Origin: Streptomyces colonosanans
GTDB taxonomy: Bacteria > Actinomycetota > Actinomycetes > Streptomycetales > Streptomycetaceae
DNA length: 49,994 bases
Assembly: GCF_001866645.1 (NCBI RefSeq)
Contig: NZ_MLYP01000033.1
Span: forward strand, 1 to 49,994
Direction: 5' to 3'
Shown: piece by piece, positions 15,012-24,219 of the stretch
Numbering within the stretch: the first letter of the stretch is position 1
Layout of the letters: each line of letters begins with the position of its first letter
Notes under the pieces: generated by a model
The model's input: the letters and a program-made list of their open reading frames with translations, nothing else
Told to the model about the DNA's origin: nothing
Databases searched by the model: none
Translations under genes and position numbers: made by a program

Positions 15012-18000
15012 TCACTCCACCACGTGACGGCCTTCCGGCCGCGCGCTGCACGAGGCCCGGAACGCGCAGTGAGTGCAGTGCTGCCCCGTGGTCGGCGAAA
15101 AGCGTTCGTCGAGGACCTTGCCCGCGGCGGTGGCCAGCAGCTCGCCGATCCACTCGCCTTCCAGGGGCTCCTGGGCCTGCACCTTGGGCAGGCTCTCGCC
15201 GCCGTCCTTCTTGGCGGCCCCCTGGCGCAACTGGACGAGTTCGGCGCCGCCCGGCTCGGGGCGCAGGCCGTCGAAGGCCTCGTCGACGGCGCCCTCGCGC
15301 ACCGCGAGCTGGTAGACGGCGAGCTGCGGATGCCGGGAGACCTCGGCGGCGCTGGGCGCCTGTTTGCCGGTCTTGAAGTCGACCACGTAGGCGCGGCCCT
15401 CGCCGTCCGCCTCGACGCGGTCCATGGAGCCGCGGATACGCACTGCGTAGTCGCCCGCTTCAAGGGTGACGTCGAAGTCATGCTCGCTCACCAGCGGCGT
15501 GCGCCCGGCGCGGTCCATCACATGCCACTTCAGGAAGCGTTCGAGCGCCACGCGCGCGTTGTCCTTCTCCTGCGCGGACTTCCACGGCGCGTCGAAGGCG
15601 AGCGCGTTCCACACGGAGTCGAGGCGCTCCATGAGGACGGCCAGGTCGGCGGGAGTGTGTCCGGAGGCGACCTCGTCGGCGAGGACGTGCACCACGTTGC
15701 CGAAGCCCTGGGCGGCGGTCGCGGGCGCGTCGGCTTTCACCTCGCGGCCCAGGAACCACTGCAGAGCGCAGGTGCCGGCGAGCTGGTCCAGGGCGCTCCC
15801 GGAGAGCACGACGGGCCGGTCGCGGTCGCGCAGCGGCACCTGGCTCTCGGTCGGGTCCCACATGCCCCACCAGCGGTAGGGGTGCGCGGACGGCACCAGG
15901 GGCCGCCCGTCCTCGTCGGCGAGTGCGGCGAGCCGGGCGAGCCGGAGGGCCGCGGCCTTTCTGAGGATGTCGGACGCGCTCGGGTCGACGGTCGTGGCAC
16001 GCAGCTCGGCGACGAGCGCGGCGACGGACAGCGGGCGGCGCGGGCGGCCGGCGACGTCCATGGGTTCGACACCGAGTTCGGCGAGGAAGCGGGAGGGCTG
16101 GTCGCCGTCGTCGGCGGGGGCCTTCACCGCGGTGACGATCAGGCGTTCACGCGCGCGTGTGCAGGCCACGTAGAACAGCCGTCGTTCCTCGGCCAGCAGT
16201 GCGCCGGGGGTGAGTGGTTCGGCAAGCCCGTCACCTCCGATGCGGTCGGCCTCCAGCAGGGAGCCGCGGCGGCGCAGGTCGGGCCACAGGCCCTCCTGGA
16301 CGCCCGCGACGACGACCAGACGCCACTGCAGGCCCTTGGAGCGGTGCGCGGTCATCAGACGCACGGCGTCGGGGCGCACCGCCCGCCGGGTGAGCGTGTC
16401 CGCGGCGATGTCCTGGGCCTCGATCTCCTCCAGGAAGTTGAGGGCGCCCCGCCCGCCGGTGCGCTCCTCCGCGCGCGCGGCGGTCGCGAACAGGGCGCAC
16501 ACGGCGTCGAGGTCGCGGTCGGCGTTACGGCCGGCCGCACCACCGCGTCGAGAGGCACCCTCCAGGCGCCTGGCCCAGGGTGTGCCGTCCCACAGGTCCC
16601 ACAGCGCCTCCTCGGCCGTACCGCCGCCCGCGAGCCGCTCGCGGGCCTTCCTGAGCAGCTCGCCGAGGCGCTGCGCCCCCCGCGTGTACGCCGGGTCGTG
16701 TGCCACCAGGCGTTCCGGCTCGGCCAGCGCACGCGCGAGCAACTCGCCGGAGGGCGGCGGTACGGGGTTGCCTGCGGCCCGCTCCTCCTCGCGCAGGGCG
16801 CGGCCCAGGCGGCGCACGTCAGCGGCGTCCATACCCGCGAGTGGGGAGGCCAGGAGAGTGAGCGCGGTCTCGGTGTCGAGCCAGACTTCCGGTTCCGTCT
16901 CCTCCTGTGCCGCCTGCTCGGTGTCCGTGCCGCCCGCTGCCGCCCTCGCCACCGCCCGCAGCGCCGTCAGCAGCGGGGTCACCGCCGGTTCGTGGCGCAA
17001 CGGCAGGTCGTCGCCGTCGATGTCCAGCGGAACCCCGGCTGCCGTCAGGGCACGGCGGACCATCGGGATCGCGCGGGCTCCGGCACGCACCAGCACGGCC
17101 ATATCGCCCCACGGAACGCCGTCCTCCAGGTGGGCGCGGCGCAGGATGTCGGCGATGTTGTCCATCTCCGTACCAGGCGTCGGATACGTGTAGACCTCGA
17201 CGCGGCCCCCGTCCCGCACCGCGGCGAGCTCCCGGTGCGCGCGCACCTTCTGAGCCGGAAGGCGGGTCAGCGGCATGCGCTGGGTCAACAGCCGCGTGGC
17301 AGCCAGGAGGGCGGCGCCGGAACGGCGGGACGTCCCGAGGACCTCCACGGGCGCCGGTGCGCCGTCCGCGCGCGGGAAGGCATAGGGGAATTCCAGGATG
17401 CCGCCCACGTCCGCGCCTCGGAACGCGTAGATCGACTGGTCGGGGTCGCCGAAGGCCACCAGGGTCCGGCCGCTGCCCGCCAAGGCGTGCAGGAGGCGCA
17501 CCTGAGCCGGATCGGTGTCCTGGTACTCGTCCACGTAGACCGCGTCGTACCGGGCGGCCAGCCGCTCGGCGACCCGGGGGCGGCGAGCGAGCAGCACCGC
17601 GCGGTGGACGAGTTCCGCGTAGTCGATCACTCCCTGGAGGTCCAGGACGTCCAGGTACTCGGCGAGGAAGGCGGCCGCGGCCTGCCAGTCGGGGCGGCCG
17701 ATGCGCTCGGCGAAGCGGCGCAGGGCCTCCGGGCCGAGTCCGAGCTCACGGCTGCGGGCCAGCACGGCGCGGACCTCGTCGGCGAAGCCGCGCGTGGTCA
17801 GGCAGGCGCGCAGTTCGCCCGGCCAGCGCACGTGGGCCAGGCCCAGGCGCTCCAACTCGGGCTGGCCGGCGAGCAGCTCGCGCACGGCCACGTCCTGTTC
17901 GGGGCCGGACAGCAGCCGCAGGGGCTCGACGAAGAGATCGCTGTCCTGGTGGGCGCGGACCAGGGCGTAGCAGAACGAGTGGAACGTGGTGGCCTGCGGG

Positions 18001-18356
18001 GCATGTGCCGCCCCTGTGCGCAGCGCCATCCGGTCGCGCAGGTCGACGGCGGCCCTGCGGCTGAACGTCAGCACCAGAATGCGTTCCGGGTCGTCTCCGC
18101 GGGCGATCCGGGCGGCCACGGACTCGACGAGCGTGGTCGTCTTGCCGGTGCCCGGGCCGGCGAGAACGAGCAGCGGACCGGCCTCGTGGTCAACCACCGC
18201 GCGTTGTCCTGCGTCCAGTCGAGGGGGGTCAACCCGGTCCGGCAGGGTACGCACCAGTCGGTAAGCGCCACGGTTCCCCTGCTGCACGGGGTGCGGCAGG
18301 CGCCTGGTCAAGGAAGAGGAGCTCACGTGGTTCGCCGGTCCTGGTGGTCGTGCCAT
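15012..18356 (-). CDS. adnA: AdnA-like helicase-nuclease subunit with Fe-S nuclease domain
   Basis: A 1114-residue partner of AdnB. Walker A is GPGTGKTT (67-74) and motif II is VDEYQDTD (~275). The C-terminal nuclease domain has GNVVHVLADE (~885) and VVDFKTGK (~993). Four cysteines (TCALQWF ~857; CTHC...C in the last 35 residues) frame the nuclease as in the iron-sulfur staple of AddB/AdnA-type nucleases. Both subunits keep intact motor and nuclease motifs. ATG 18356 is used; the alternative GTG 18326 (product VSSSSLTRRL) is equally plausible and neither has a strong ribosome site. A complete RecBCD set was not seen in this window. Confidence 0.9.
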   Translation of the reverse strand: MARPPGPANHVSSSSLTRRLPHPVQQGNRGAYRLVRTLPDRVDPPRLDAGQRAVVDHEAGPLLVLAGPGTGKTTTLVESVAARIARGDDPERILVLTFSRRAAVDLRDRMALRTGAAHAPQATTFHSFCYALVRAHQDSDLFVEPLRLLSGPEQDVAVRELLAGQPELERLGLAHVRWPGELRACLTTRGFADEVRAVLARSRELGLGPEALRRFAERIGRPDWQAAAAFLAEYLDVLDLQGVIDYAELVHRAVLLARRPRVAERLAARYDAVYVDEYQDTDPAQVRLLHALAGSGRTLVAFGDPDQSIYAFRGADVGGILEFPYAFPRADGAPAPVEVLGTSRRSGAALLAATRLLTQRMPLTRLPAQKVRAHRELAAVRDGGRVEVYTYPTPGTEMDNIADILRRAHLEDGVPWGDMAVLVRAGARAIPMVRRALTAAGVPLDIDGDDLPLRHEPAVTPLLTALRAVARAAAGGTDTEQAAQEETEPEVWLDTETALTLLASPLAGMDAADVRRLGRALREEERAAGNPVPPPSGELLARALAEPERLVAHDPAYTRGAQRLGELLRKARERLAGGGTAEEALWDLWDGTPWARRLEGASRRGGAAGRNADRDLDAVCALFATAARAEERTGGRGALNFLEEIEAQDIAADTLTRRAVRPDAVRLMTAHRSKGLQWRLVVVAGVQEGLWPDLRRRGSLLEADRIGGDGLAEPLTPGALLAEERRLFYVACTRARERLIVTAVKAPADDGDQPSRFLAELGVEPMDVAGRPRRPLSVAALVAELRATTVDPSASDILRKAAALRLARLAALADEDGRPLVPSAHPYRWWGMWDPTESQVPLRDRDRPVVLSGSALDQLAGTCALQWFLGREVKADAPATAAQGFGNVVHVLADEVASGHTPADLAVLMERLDSVWNALAFDAPWKSAQEKDNARVALERFLKWHVMDRAGRTPLVSEHDFDVTLEAGDYAVRIRGSMDRVEADGEGRAYVVDFKTGKQAPSAAEVSRHPQLAVYQLAVREGAVDEAFDGLRPEPGGAELVQLRQGAAKKDGGESLPKVQAQEPLEGEWIGELLATAAGKVLDERFSPTTGQHCTHCAFRASCSARPEGRHVVE

Positions 18357-18664
18357 TGGTCACTGCCGGCGCGGAGCGCCGTCGTCGAGGGGTGGTTGTC
18401 GGGCTGGGGGCGCCTCCCAGCGGTAGCTGGGGGAGGGTGGAAGGGTCATCGCGCGTGACGGGCGGTGACCGCTGGGTGAGGCGGGAGCGCGCCATCGACG
18501 CTACGCCCGGGCGCGCTGCGGAAGCAGGGCTTCCCCCCGTTCCGGCGTGCCCGTCGAGTCACTCGCGTCTCCCCTTGCACGAACATAAGGCATGTCACGG
18601 GGGTGCCCTGCTTCCCTCGTACGGGGCACGGATTCCCTTCCGGCCCGTCCGATGCCGGAAGCTG
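18357..18664. other. 308-bp intergenic region between adnA and the ATL gene
   Basis: It contains the short dispersed repeat at 18404-18437 and the adnA promoter region. No reading frame with coding character was seen in the rest. Confidence 0.5.
18404..18437. repeat. GC-rich dispersed palindromic repeat
   Basis: CCTCCCAGC (18413-18421), a GGTA loop and GCTGGGGGAGG form a hairpin with a flanking CTGGGGGCG. Blocks of the same CTGGGGG/CCTCCC type occur at ~22139 and ~49842. This is a common intergenic element in Streptomyces and may act as a terminator for the ATL gene. Confidence 0.65.
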
Positions 18665-19084
18665 TCAGATGTGACCTTCCGCGCGTTCGTCGCCCTGCCA
18701 GCGCGCCCGCTTCATGTCGACGCGCGGCAGATGCCCGTCGGAGGCGCGGCCGGCTGCGCGCAGCGGGGTGCCCTCCTCGCGGTAGTGGCCCAGCGCGTCC
18801 AGCTCATGGCCCGGGAGGAGCACTCCGTCCGCGCGGATGACCCGCCACCAGGGGACCGCCCCACCGTAGAGGGCCATCACGCGGCCCACCTGGCGCGGAC
18901 CGCCCACCCGTCTCCCACCAACGCCCTTGCCGGAGAGCGCTTCGCGCTCGCCCTCCTCTTGCTCGAGCCACTCGGCCACGTCCCCGTACGTCATGACGCG
19001 TCCCGGCGGGATGCGTTCGGTGACGTCAAGGACCCGTTCCGCGTAGTCCGGCAGGGCGTCCGCCGGAAGGCTTTCCTCGCTCAC
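18665..19084 (-). CDS. Alkyltransferase-like (ATL) DNA-binding protein, MGMT family
   Basis: A 139-residue protein of the O6-alkylguanine alkyltransferase fold: IPPGRVMTYGDVAEWL (winged-helix start, ~25-40), GGPRQVGRVMA (recognition helix with the arginine finger, ~61-71) and VPWWRVIRADG (~77-87). In MGMT the last motif is PCHRV with the acceptor cysteine. Here the cysteine is Trp, which defines ATL proteins; these bind alkylated guanine, flip it and hand the lesion to nucleotide excision repair rather than reversing it. GTG 19084 is chosen, with GGGGCGG just upstream; the open frame above it lacks coding character. The neighbours are repair helicases, which fits a repair role. Confidence 0.88.
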   Translation of the reverse strand: MSEESLPADALPDYAERVLDVTERIPPGRVMTYGDVAEWLEQEEGEREALSGKGVGGRRVGGPRQVGRVMALYGGAVPWWRVIRADGVLLPGHELDALGHYREEGTPLRAAGRASDGHLPRVDMKRARWQGDERAEGHI

Positions 19085-19269
19085 CCGCCCCATCCTGCCC
19101 CACCCCACCGACAATGGAACGGACAGCGGCCGAACACAGTCCTCGCCTCGGCGCAGCGCTTCGGGCAGACTGTGCGCCCCCGCATTTGCGCCCTGATGCC
19201 CCTGTGCGTCGGGTGGGCATGCCACCATCGTGCGGGCGGAGACTGGTGATACGAGATCAAGAAGAGACG

Positions 19270-22119
19270 ATGAATCAGCAGGGCGTGCACCCCGATGACG
19301 CGGAGGGCACCTCTGAGGTCTCGTCGCGCCCGGCCACCGCTGCCGCGGACCGCAGCGCCGACAACGACACCGCCGAGAAGACGTCCCGCGCACAAGACGC
19401 GCACAAGAAGACGCGCGACAGCGAGCACCACCCGGACAAGGGGGCGCACGAGAGCAAGCCTCCCCGGGCGACGGACGCCGAGCGGCGGACCGCGCCGGAC
19501 GAGGGCTGTGGCGACATCGGCAACGACGAGGTCGAGGGCGACGAACCACTGCTCCCCGCGCGCGTGCACCGCCCTTCCGATCTGATGCGCCTCCTGGTGG
19601 GCGTACTCGCGATCATCGTGCTGCTCGCCGTCGCCGCCTTCGCTCACGGCACCACCTCGGGGCTCGAACAGGACATCAACAAGGGCACGGGGCAGGCGCC
19701 CGATCAGCTGATCAAGTTTGCGGGTCTGGCGTCGAGCATCGCGATCCTCCTGGTGCCGGTCGCCTTCGCGATCGAGCGGCTGATCAAGCGGGACGGGCTG
19801 CGCATCGCCGACGGCGTCCTCGCGGCGGTCCTCGCGCACGGTGTAACTCTCACCACAGACCTGTGGGTCGCCAGGGCCGCCCCGCTCTCCATCCAGGAGG
19901 CGCTCACCCAGCCCTCCCCCAGCGACATCCACGTCCTGACCGACCCGGTGCACGGCTACCTCGCACCTGTCATCGCCTATATGACAGCCGTGGGCATGTC
20001 ACGCAGACCGCGCTGGCGCGCCGTGCTGTGGGTGGTGCTGCTGCTCGACGCCTTCTCGATGCTGGTCACCGGCTACACCACGCCGTTCTCGATCATCTTG
20101 ACGGTGCTGATCGGCTGGAGCGTCGCGGCGGGGACGCTGTACGCGGTCGGCTCACCGAACGTGCGGCCCACCGGGCGGACCTTGATGGCGGGCCTGCGCA
20201 CCGTGGGATTCCGCCCCGTGAGCGCGGCCCGCAGGGACGCGTACGACACGGCGGACAACGGCGACCGCGGACGGCGCTACTTCGTCACGCTGGAGGACGG
20301 CCCGCCCCTCGACGTCACGGTCGTCGACCGTGAGCAGCAGGCCCAGGGCTTCTTCTACCGGCTGTGGCAGCGGCTGACGCTGCGCGGGATCACCACCCGC
20401 CGCAGCCTGCAGTCGCTGCGCCAGGCGCTGGAACAGGAGGCGCTCCTCGCGTACGCGGCCATCGCGGCGGGCGCCCACGCACCCCGGCTGATCGCGACCT
20501 CCGAGCTGGGCCCGGACGCCGTGATGCTCATCTACGAGCACACCGGCGGCCGCACCCTCGACCAGCTGGCCGACGAGGAGATCACCGACGAGCTGCTGCA
20601 TGACACCTGGCACCAGGTGCGTTCGCTGCAGTCGCGGCGCATCGCGCACCGTCGACTCGCCGGCGACGCCATCGTGGTGGACCGTTCTGGCACCGTCGTC
20701 CTGACGGATCTGCGCAGCGGCGAGATCGCGGCCGGCGACCTGGTGCTGCGGATGGACATCGCGCAGCTGCTGACCACGCTCGGGCTGCGGGTCGGTGCCG
20801 AACGGGCGGTGGCGGCCGCGGTCGGCGTGCTCGGCCCGGACGCGGTCGCCGACTGTCTGCCCCTGCTGCAGCCGATCGCGCTGACGCGCTCCACGCGCGC
20901 AACGCTCAGGAAACTGGCCCGGGAGCGGGCCCACCGCGAACGGGAAGCGGTCCTGGAGGCATCCCGGCAGGCCAAGCCGGCCCGTCTGGACGAGGCCCGT
21001 GAGACCAGCAGCAGGGTCGCCCCCGACAAGCCCGACAAGAAGGCGGTACGCGCCGAGCAGCGGGCCGAGAAGCGGGCGATCGACGAGGCGATCGACGAAG
21101 CGCGCGAGGAGGATCTACTCACCCAGATCCGCCACCAGGTGCTCCGGATCCGGCCGCAGGCGCCCGTCCAGCCGGCCCGCCTTGAACGGGTACGGCCACG
21201 CACACTGATCAGCTTCATCGCCGGTGCCATCGGCGCGTACTTCCTGTTGACGCAGCTCACCCACATCGAGTTCGGCACACTGTTCGCCAACGCCAAGTGG
21301 GGCTGGGTGGCGGCGGCCGTGTTCTTCTCCGCGCTCAGCTACGTCGCGGCGGCGATGGCGCTGCTGGGGTTCGTGCCCGAGCGGGTGCCGTTCCCGCGCA
21401 CCGTGGCCGCGCAGGTCGCCGGATCGTTCGTGAAGATCGTGGCGCCCCCGGCGGTCGGTGGTGTCGCCCTGAACACACGCTTCCTGCAGCGGGCCGGCGT
21501 GCGGCCGGGGCTCGCGGTGGCGAGCGTTGGCGCGTCGCAGCTGTTCGGGCTCGGCTGCCACATCCTGATGCTGCTGTCGTTCGGCTATCTCACGGGCACC
21601 GAGAAGACACCGTCCCTGTCGCCGTCCCGCACGGTCATCGCCGGCCTGCTGACGGCCGCGGTGCTCGTCCTGGTGGTCACGTCCGTGCCGTTCTTGCGGA
21701 AATTCGTCGTCACGCGCGTGAGGTCGCTGTTCGCGGGTGTCGTGCCGCGCATGCTCGACGTACTGCAGCGCCCGCAGAAGCTGGTCACCGGCATCGGCGG
21801 CATGCTGCTGCTGACCGCGTCCTTCGTCATGTGCCTGGACGCCTCCATCCGGGCGTTCGGATACGAGGAGAAGGCGACGCTGAGCCTGGCCAGCGTCGCG
21901 GTCGTCTTCCTCGCGGGCAACGCGCTCGGCTCGGCGGCCCCGACCCCGGGTGGCGTGGGCGCGGTCGAGGCGACGCTGACGGTCGGCCTCATCGCCGTCG
22001 GCCTGCCCAAGGAGGTCGCGGCGCCCGCGGTGCTGCTGTACCGGCTCCTGACGCTGTGGCTGCCGGTGCTGCCGGGATGGCTGTTCTTCAATCACCTGAC
22101 ACGCAAGGGCGCGCTCTAG
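19270..22119 (+). CDS. Large membrane protein: TM block, degenerate kinase-like domain, LPG-synthase-type TM domain
   Basis: A 949-residue protein in three parts. Residues 1-105 are charged and disordered. Residues ~105-300 hold about six TM segments. Residues ~335-500 are a cytosolic region resembling an ABC1/aminoglycoside-kinase fold, where the catalytic-loop equivalent reads HRRLAGDAIVVD and the metal motif DLRSG, so the usual Asp and Asn are missing. A charged coiled linker (~530-625) leads to residues ~645-949, an LPG_synthase_TM/YbhN-like flippase-type domain with GGVALNTRFLQRAG and PTPGGVGAVEATL. No lysyl-transferase catalytic domain follows. It may move or modify lipids under control of a nucleotide-binding pseudokinase. 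The ATG at 19270 has AAGAAGAG upstream. Confidence 0.8.
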   Translation: MNQQGVHPDDAEGTSEVSSRPATAAADRSADNDTAEKTSRAQDAHKKTRDSEHHPDKGAHESKPPRATDAERRTAPDEGCGDIGNDEVEGDEPLLPARVHRPSDLMRLLVGVLAIIVLLAVAAFAHGTTSGLEQDINKGTGQAPDQLIKFAGLASSIAILLVPVAFAIERLIKRDGLRIADGVLAAVLAHGVTLTTDLWVARAAPLSIQEALTQPSPSDIHVLTDPVHGYLAPVIAYMTAVGMSRRPRWRAVLWVVLLLDAFSMLVTGYTTPFSIILTVLIGWSVAAGTLYAVGSPNVRPTGRTLMAGLRTVGFRPVSAARRDAYDTADNGDRGRRYFVTLEDGPPLDVTVVDREQQAQGFFYRLWQRLTLRGITTRRSLQSLRQALEQEALLAYAAIAAGAHAPRLIATSELGPDAVMLIYEHTGGRTLDQLADEEITDELLHDTWHQVRSLQSRRIAHRRLAGDAIVVDRSGTVVLTDLRSGEIAAGDLVLRMDIAQLLTTLGLRVGAERAVAAAVGVLGPDAVADCLPLLQPIALTRSTRATLRKLARERAHREREAVLEASRQAKPARLDEARETSSRVAPDKPDKKAVRAEQRAEKRAIDEAIDEAREEDLLTQIRHQVLRIRPQAPVQPARLERVRPRTLISFIAGAIGAYFLLTQLTHIEFGTLFANAKWGWVAAAVFFSALSYVAAAMALLGFVPERVPFPRTVAAQVAGSFVKIVAPPAVGGVALNTRFLQRAGVRPGLAVASVGASQLFGLGCHILMLLSFGYLTGTEKTPSLSPSRTVIAGLLTAAVLVLVVTSVPFLRKFVVTRVRSLFAGVVPRMLDVLQRPQKLVTGIGGMLLLTASFVMCLDASIRAFGYEEKATLSLASVAVVFLAGNALGSAAPTPGGVGAVEATLTVGLIAVGLPKEVAAPAVLLYRLLTLWLPVLPGWLFFNHLTRKGAL

Positions 22120-22138
22120 CCAGCTCGCGGCGTCCGGT

Positions 22139-22353
22139 GCTGGGGGCACCTCCCTCGCCCTTCAGGCAGTGGGGGAGCATCGCAAGGCGGAGCACATCAC
22201 CCGCGTACTGGATGTACTCGGGTGATGCGACAACGCGGCGGTGGGGGCCCCTCCCGCGCTGGGGGTCCCCCCGCTCGAGCGGAGCCGAGAGTGGGGGAGA
22301 AGCCGAGCGTGGGGGAGAAGCCGAGCGTGGGGGAGAAGCCGAGCGTGGGGGAG
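22139..22353. repeat. Cluster of GC-rich intergenic repeats
   Basis: From left to right: a CTGGGGGCACCTCCC block at 22139; a long palindrome at 22195-22227 (CATCACCC ... GGGTGATG, enclosing two GTAC tetramers); GGTCCCCCCGCTCGAGCGG near 22264; then three exact copies of the 18-mer GTGGGGGAGAAGCCGAGC (22291-22344) and a partial fourth. The same modules recur at 49842-49994. Confidence 0.8.
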
Positions 22354-22528
22354 CCGTGCCGGGCGTCGCGAGCCGGTGAACCCTTCCGTTCACAGCACTA
22401 GGCCCTGCACGGGGTACCGAGCTGGCGCGCCCTCACGCGTACGGGCGTGTGTGCGCCCCGGGAACGGAACTCACCCGCACGGGCTCGCGCCCCGAGCGTC
22501 CCGCCCTGTGTGGCCACACGATGGGACC
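22354..22528. other. Region upstream of the first TAP-like gene
   Basis: Between the repeats and the start codon at 22529 I see no gene, terminator or clear -10/-35 pair. The promoter of the peptidase gene is presumably here. Confidence 0.4.
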
Positions 22529-24079
22529 ATGCCGAACCCTCCCCGGATCCGCGCCACCGCTCTGACCGCCGCCGCCGTCCTTCTGCCCGCACTCATCACC
22601 GGCTGCGCCCGTGACCCTGGCCTCGTGCAAGGGGGTCTGCTGGGGCAGATGCTGAACTGGAAGGACTGTCCGGTGCCTTCCCAGTCCGAGGGCGGCGGCA
22701 ACGCCCCCTCTCCGCTGCCGAACGGCAGCCGGTGGCAGTGCGCGACCATGAAGGCACCCCTGAACTGGGACGACCCCAAGAGCGGCACCATCGACATCGC
22801 TCTGATCCGGGTGAAGGCCAGCGGGGCCCCGAGTCGGCGGATCGGCTCCCTCGTGTTCAACTTCGGTGGCCCCGGCGGCTCCGGCGTCACCGCGCTGCCC
22901 GCCTTCGCACCGGCCTACGCGGCCCTGCGCACCCGCTACGACCTGGTGAGCTTCGACCCGCGCGGGGTCGGCCGCAGCGCGGGTGTGAAGTGCAAGGACG
23001 ATCAGCAGCTCGACGCGTTCTTCCAGCAGGACGCGATGCCCAGGACAGCAACCGCGCGGCAGGCGTTCCTGAACAGCACCGAGCAGTTCAACAAGGCCTG
23101 CCAGCTGCACTCCGGCAGGTTGCTGCCCTACCTGCGCACCACCGACACGGCCCGCGACATGGACCTGATGCGCGAACTTCTCGGCGACCGGAAGCTGTAC
23201 TACTTCGGTATCTCGTACGGCACCGAACTCGGTGGCGTCTACGCGCACTTGTTCCCCAAGAACGTCGGACGGGCGGTGCTCGACGCGGTTGTCGACCCGA
23301 CGCTGACGCCGGAACAGGCCTCGCTCGCACAAGCCGGAGGCTTCCAACTGGCGCTCGGCAACTACGCCCGGGACTGCACCGCGAAGAGCGCGGGATGCCC
23401 GGTCGGCAGCACCCCGAAGGACGTCGAGAACCGGATCGCCAAACTGCTGAACGACCTCGACCGCAAGCCGATTCCCGGCATCTTCCCCCGTCGGCTGACC
23501 CGGACCGCAGCGACCAATGGCGTCCTGGAGGCCCTGTACTCCAAGGACTTCTGGCCCTACCTCACCGAGGGTCTGCAGTTGGCGTACGCAGGCGACGGCA
23601 GGCTGCTGATGCTGCTGTCGGACTCGTTGAACGAGCGCAACGAGAAAGGCCATTACAGCAACCTCACCGCCGCGAACGTCGCCATCAGCTGCGCGGACGA
23701 CAAGCCGCGGTACACCGCCGCCGACGTGAAGGCGAAGCTGCCGCAGTTCCGGGCCGTCTCCCCGCTGTTCGGCGACCTCCTGGCCTGGGGTCTGATCAGC
23801 TGCACCAACTGGCCGGTGAGGGGAGCCGTCTACCACCCGGACGTGCACGCGCCCGGTGCCGGGCCGGTCCTCGTGATCGGCAACACCGGTGACCCTGCCA
23901 CCCCGTACAAAGGCGCGGAACGGATGGTGAACGCGCTGGGCAAGGGGGTCGGCGTCAAGCTGACGTACAAGGGCCAGGGGCACGGTGCGTACAACAGCAA
24001 GAACAAGTGCGTGCAGAGCGCGGTGAACCGCTATCTGCTGGAGGGAAACGCCCCGGCGGCCGGCACCGTCTGCTCCTGA
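22529..24079 (+). CDS. Secreted TAP-like tripeptidyl aminopeptidase lipoprotein (alpha/beta hydrolase)
   Basis: A 516-residue exported hydrolase. The signal peptide ends in the lipobox LITGC (Cys ~27), so it should be a lipid-anchored extracellular protein. The oxyanion segment FNFGGPGGSG (~112-121), the nucleophile elbow GISYG (Ser ~231), NTGDPATPY (Asp ~453) and GQGHGAY (His ~485) complete the Ser-Asp-His triad of Streptomyces tripeptidyl aminopeptidases with a C-terminal TAP domain. Such enzymes release tripeptides from the N-termini of secreted proteins. Start ATG 22529 is chosen because the signal peptide begins there. A paralogue follows directly downstream. Confidence 0.92.
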   Translation: MPNPPRIRATALTAAAVLLPALITGCARDPGLVQGGLLGQMLNWKDCPVPSQSEGGGNAPSPLPNGSRWQCATMKAPLNWDDPKSGTIDIALIRVKASGAPSRRIGSLVFNFGGPGGSGVTALPAFAPAYAALRTRYDLVSFDPRGVGRSAGVKCKDDQQLDAFFQQDAMPRTATARQAFLNSTEQFNKACQLHSGRLLPYLRTTDTARDMDLMRELLGDRKLYYFGISYGTELGGVYAHLFPKNVGRAVLDAVVDPTLTPEQASLAQAGGFQLALGNYARDCTAKSAGCPVGSTPKDVENRIAKLLNDLDRKPIPGIFPRRLTRTAATNGVLEALYSKDFWPYLTEGLQLAYAGDGRLLMLLSDSLNERNEKGHYSNLTAANVAISCADDKPRYTAADVKAKLPQFRAVSPLFGDLLAWGLISCTNWPVRGAVYHPDVHAPGAGPVLVIGNTGDPATPYKGAERMVNALGKGVGVKLTYKGQGHGAYNSKNKCVQSAVNRYLLEGNAPAAGTVCS

Positions 24080-24219
24080 CCCCGGGCGACCCGGATCCCG
24101 ACGACGCGACAGGCGCAGCAAAAGGCACAGGTCAGACGGTTATCCACAGGCCATCATGGGCTTGATCCGATCCGCCTACTATGGCCTCACCGCTCTCCGC
24201 GGCTCCGTGCGGAGAGCAA

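Noticed and set aside
13170..18458. Very long open frame (1762 codons) on the plus strand
   Set aside because: It is antisense to adnA and adnB, with high-GC frame openness and no domain; both minus-strand genes have complete helicase and nuclease motifs.
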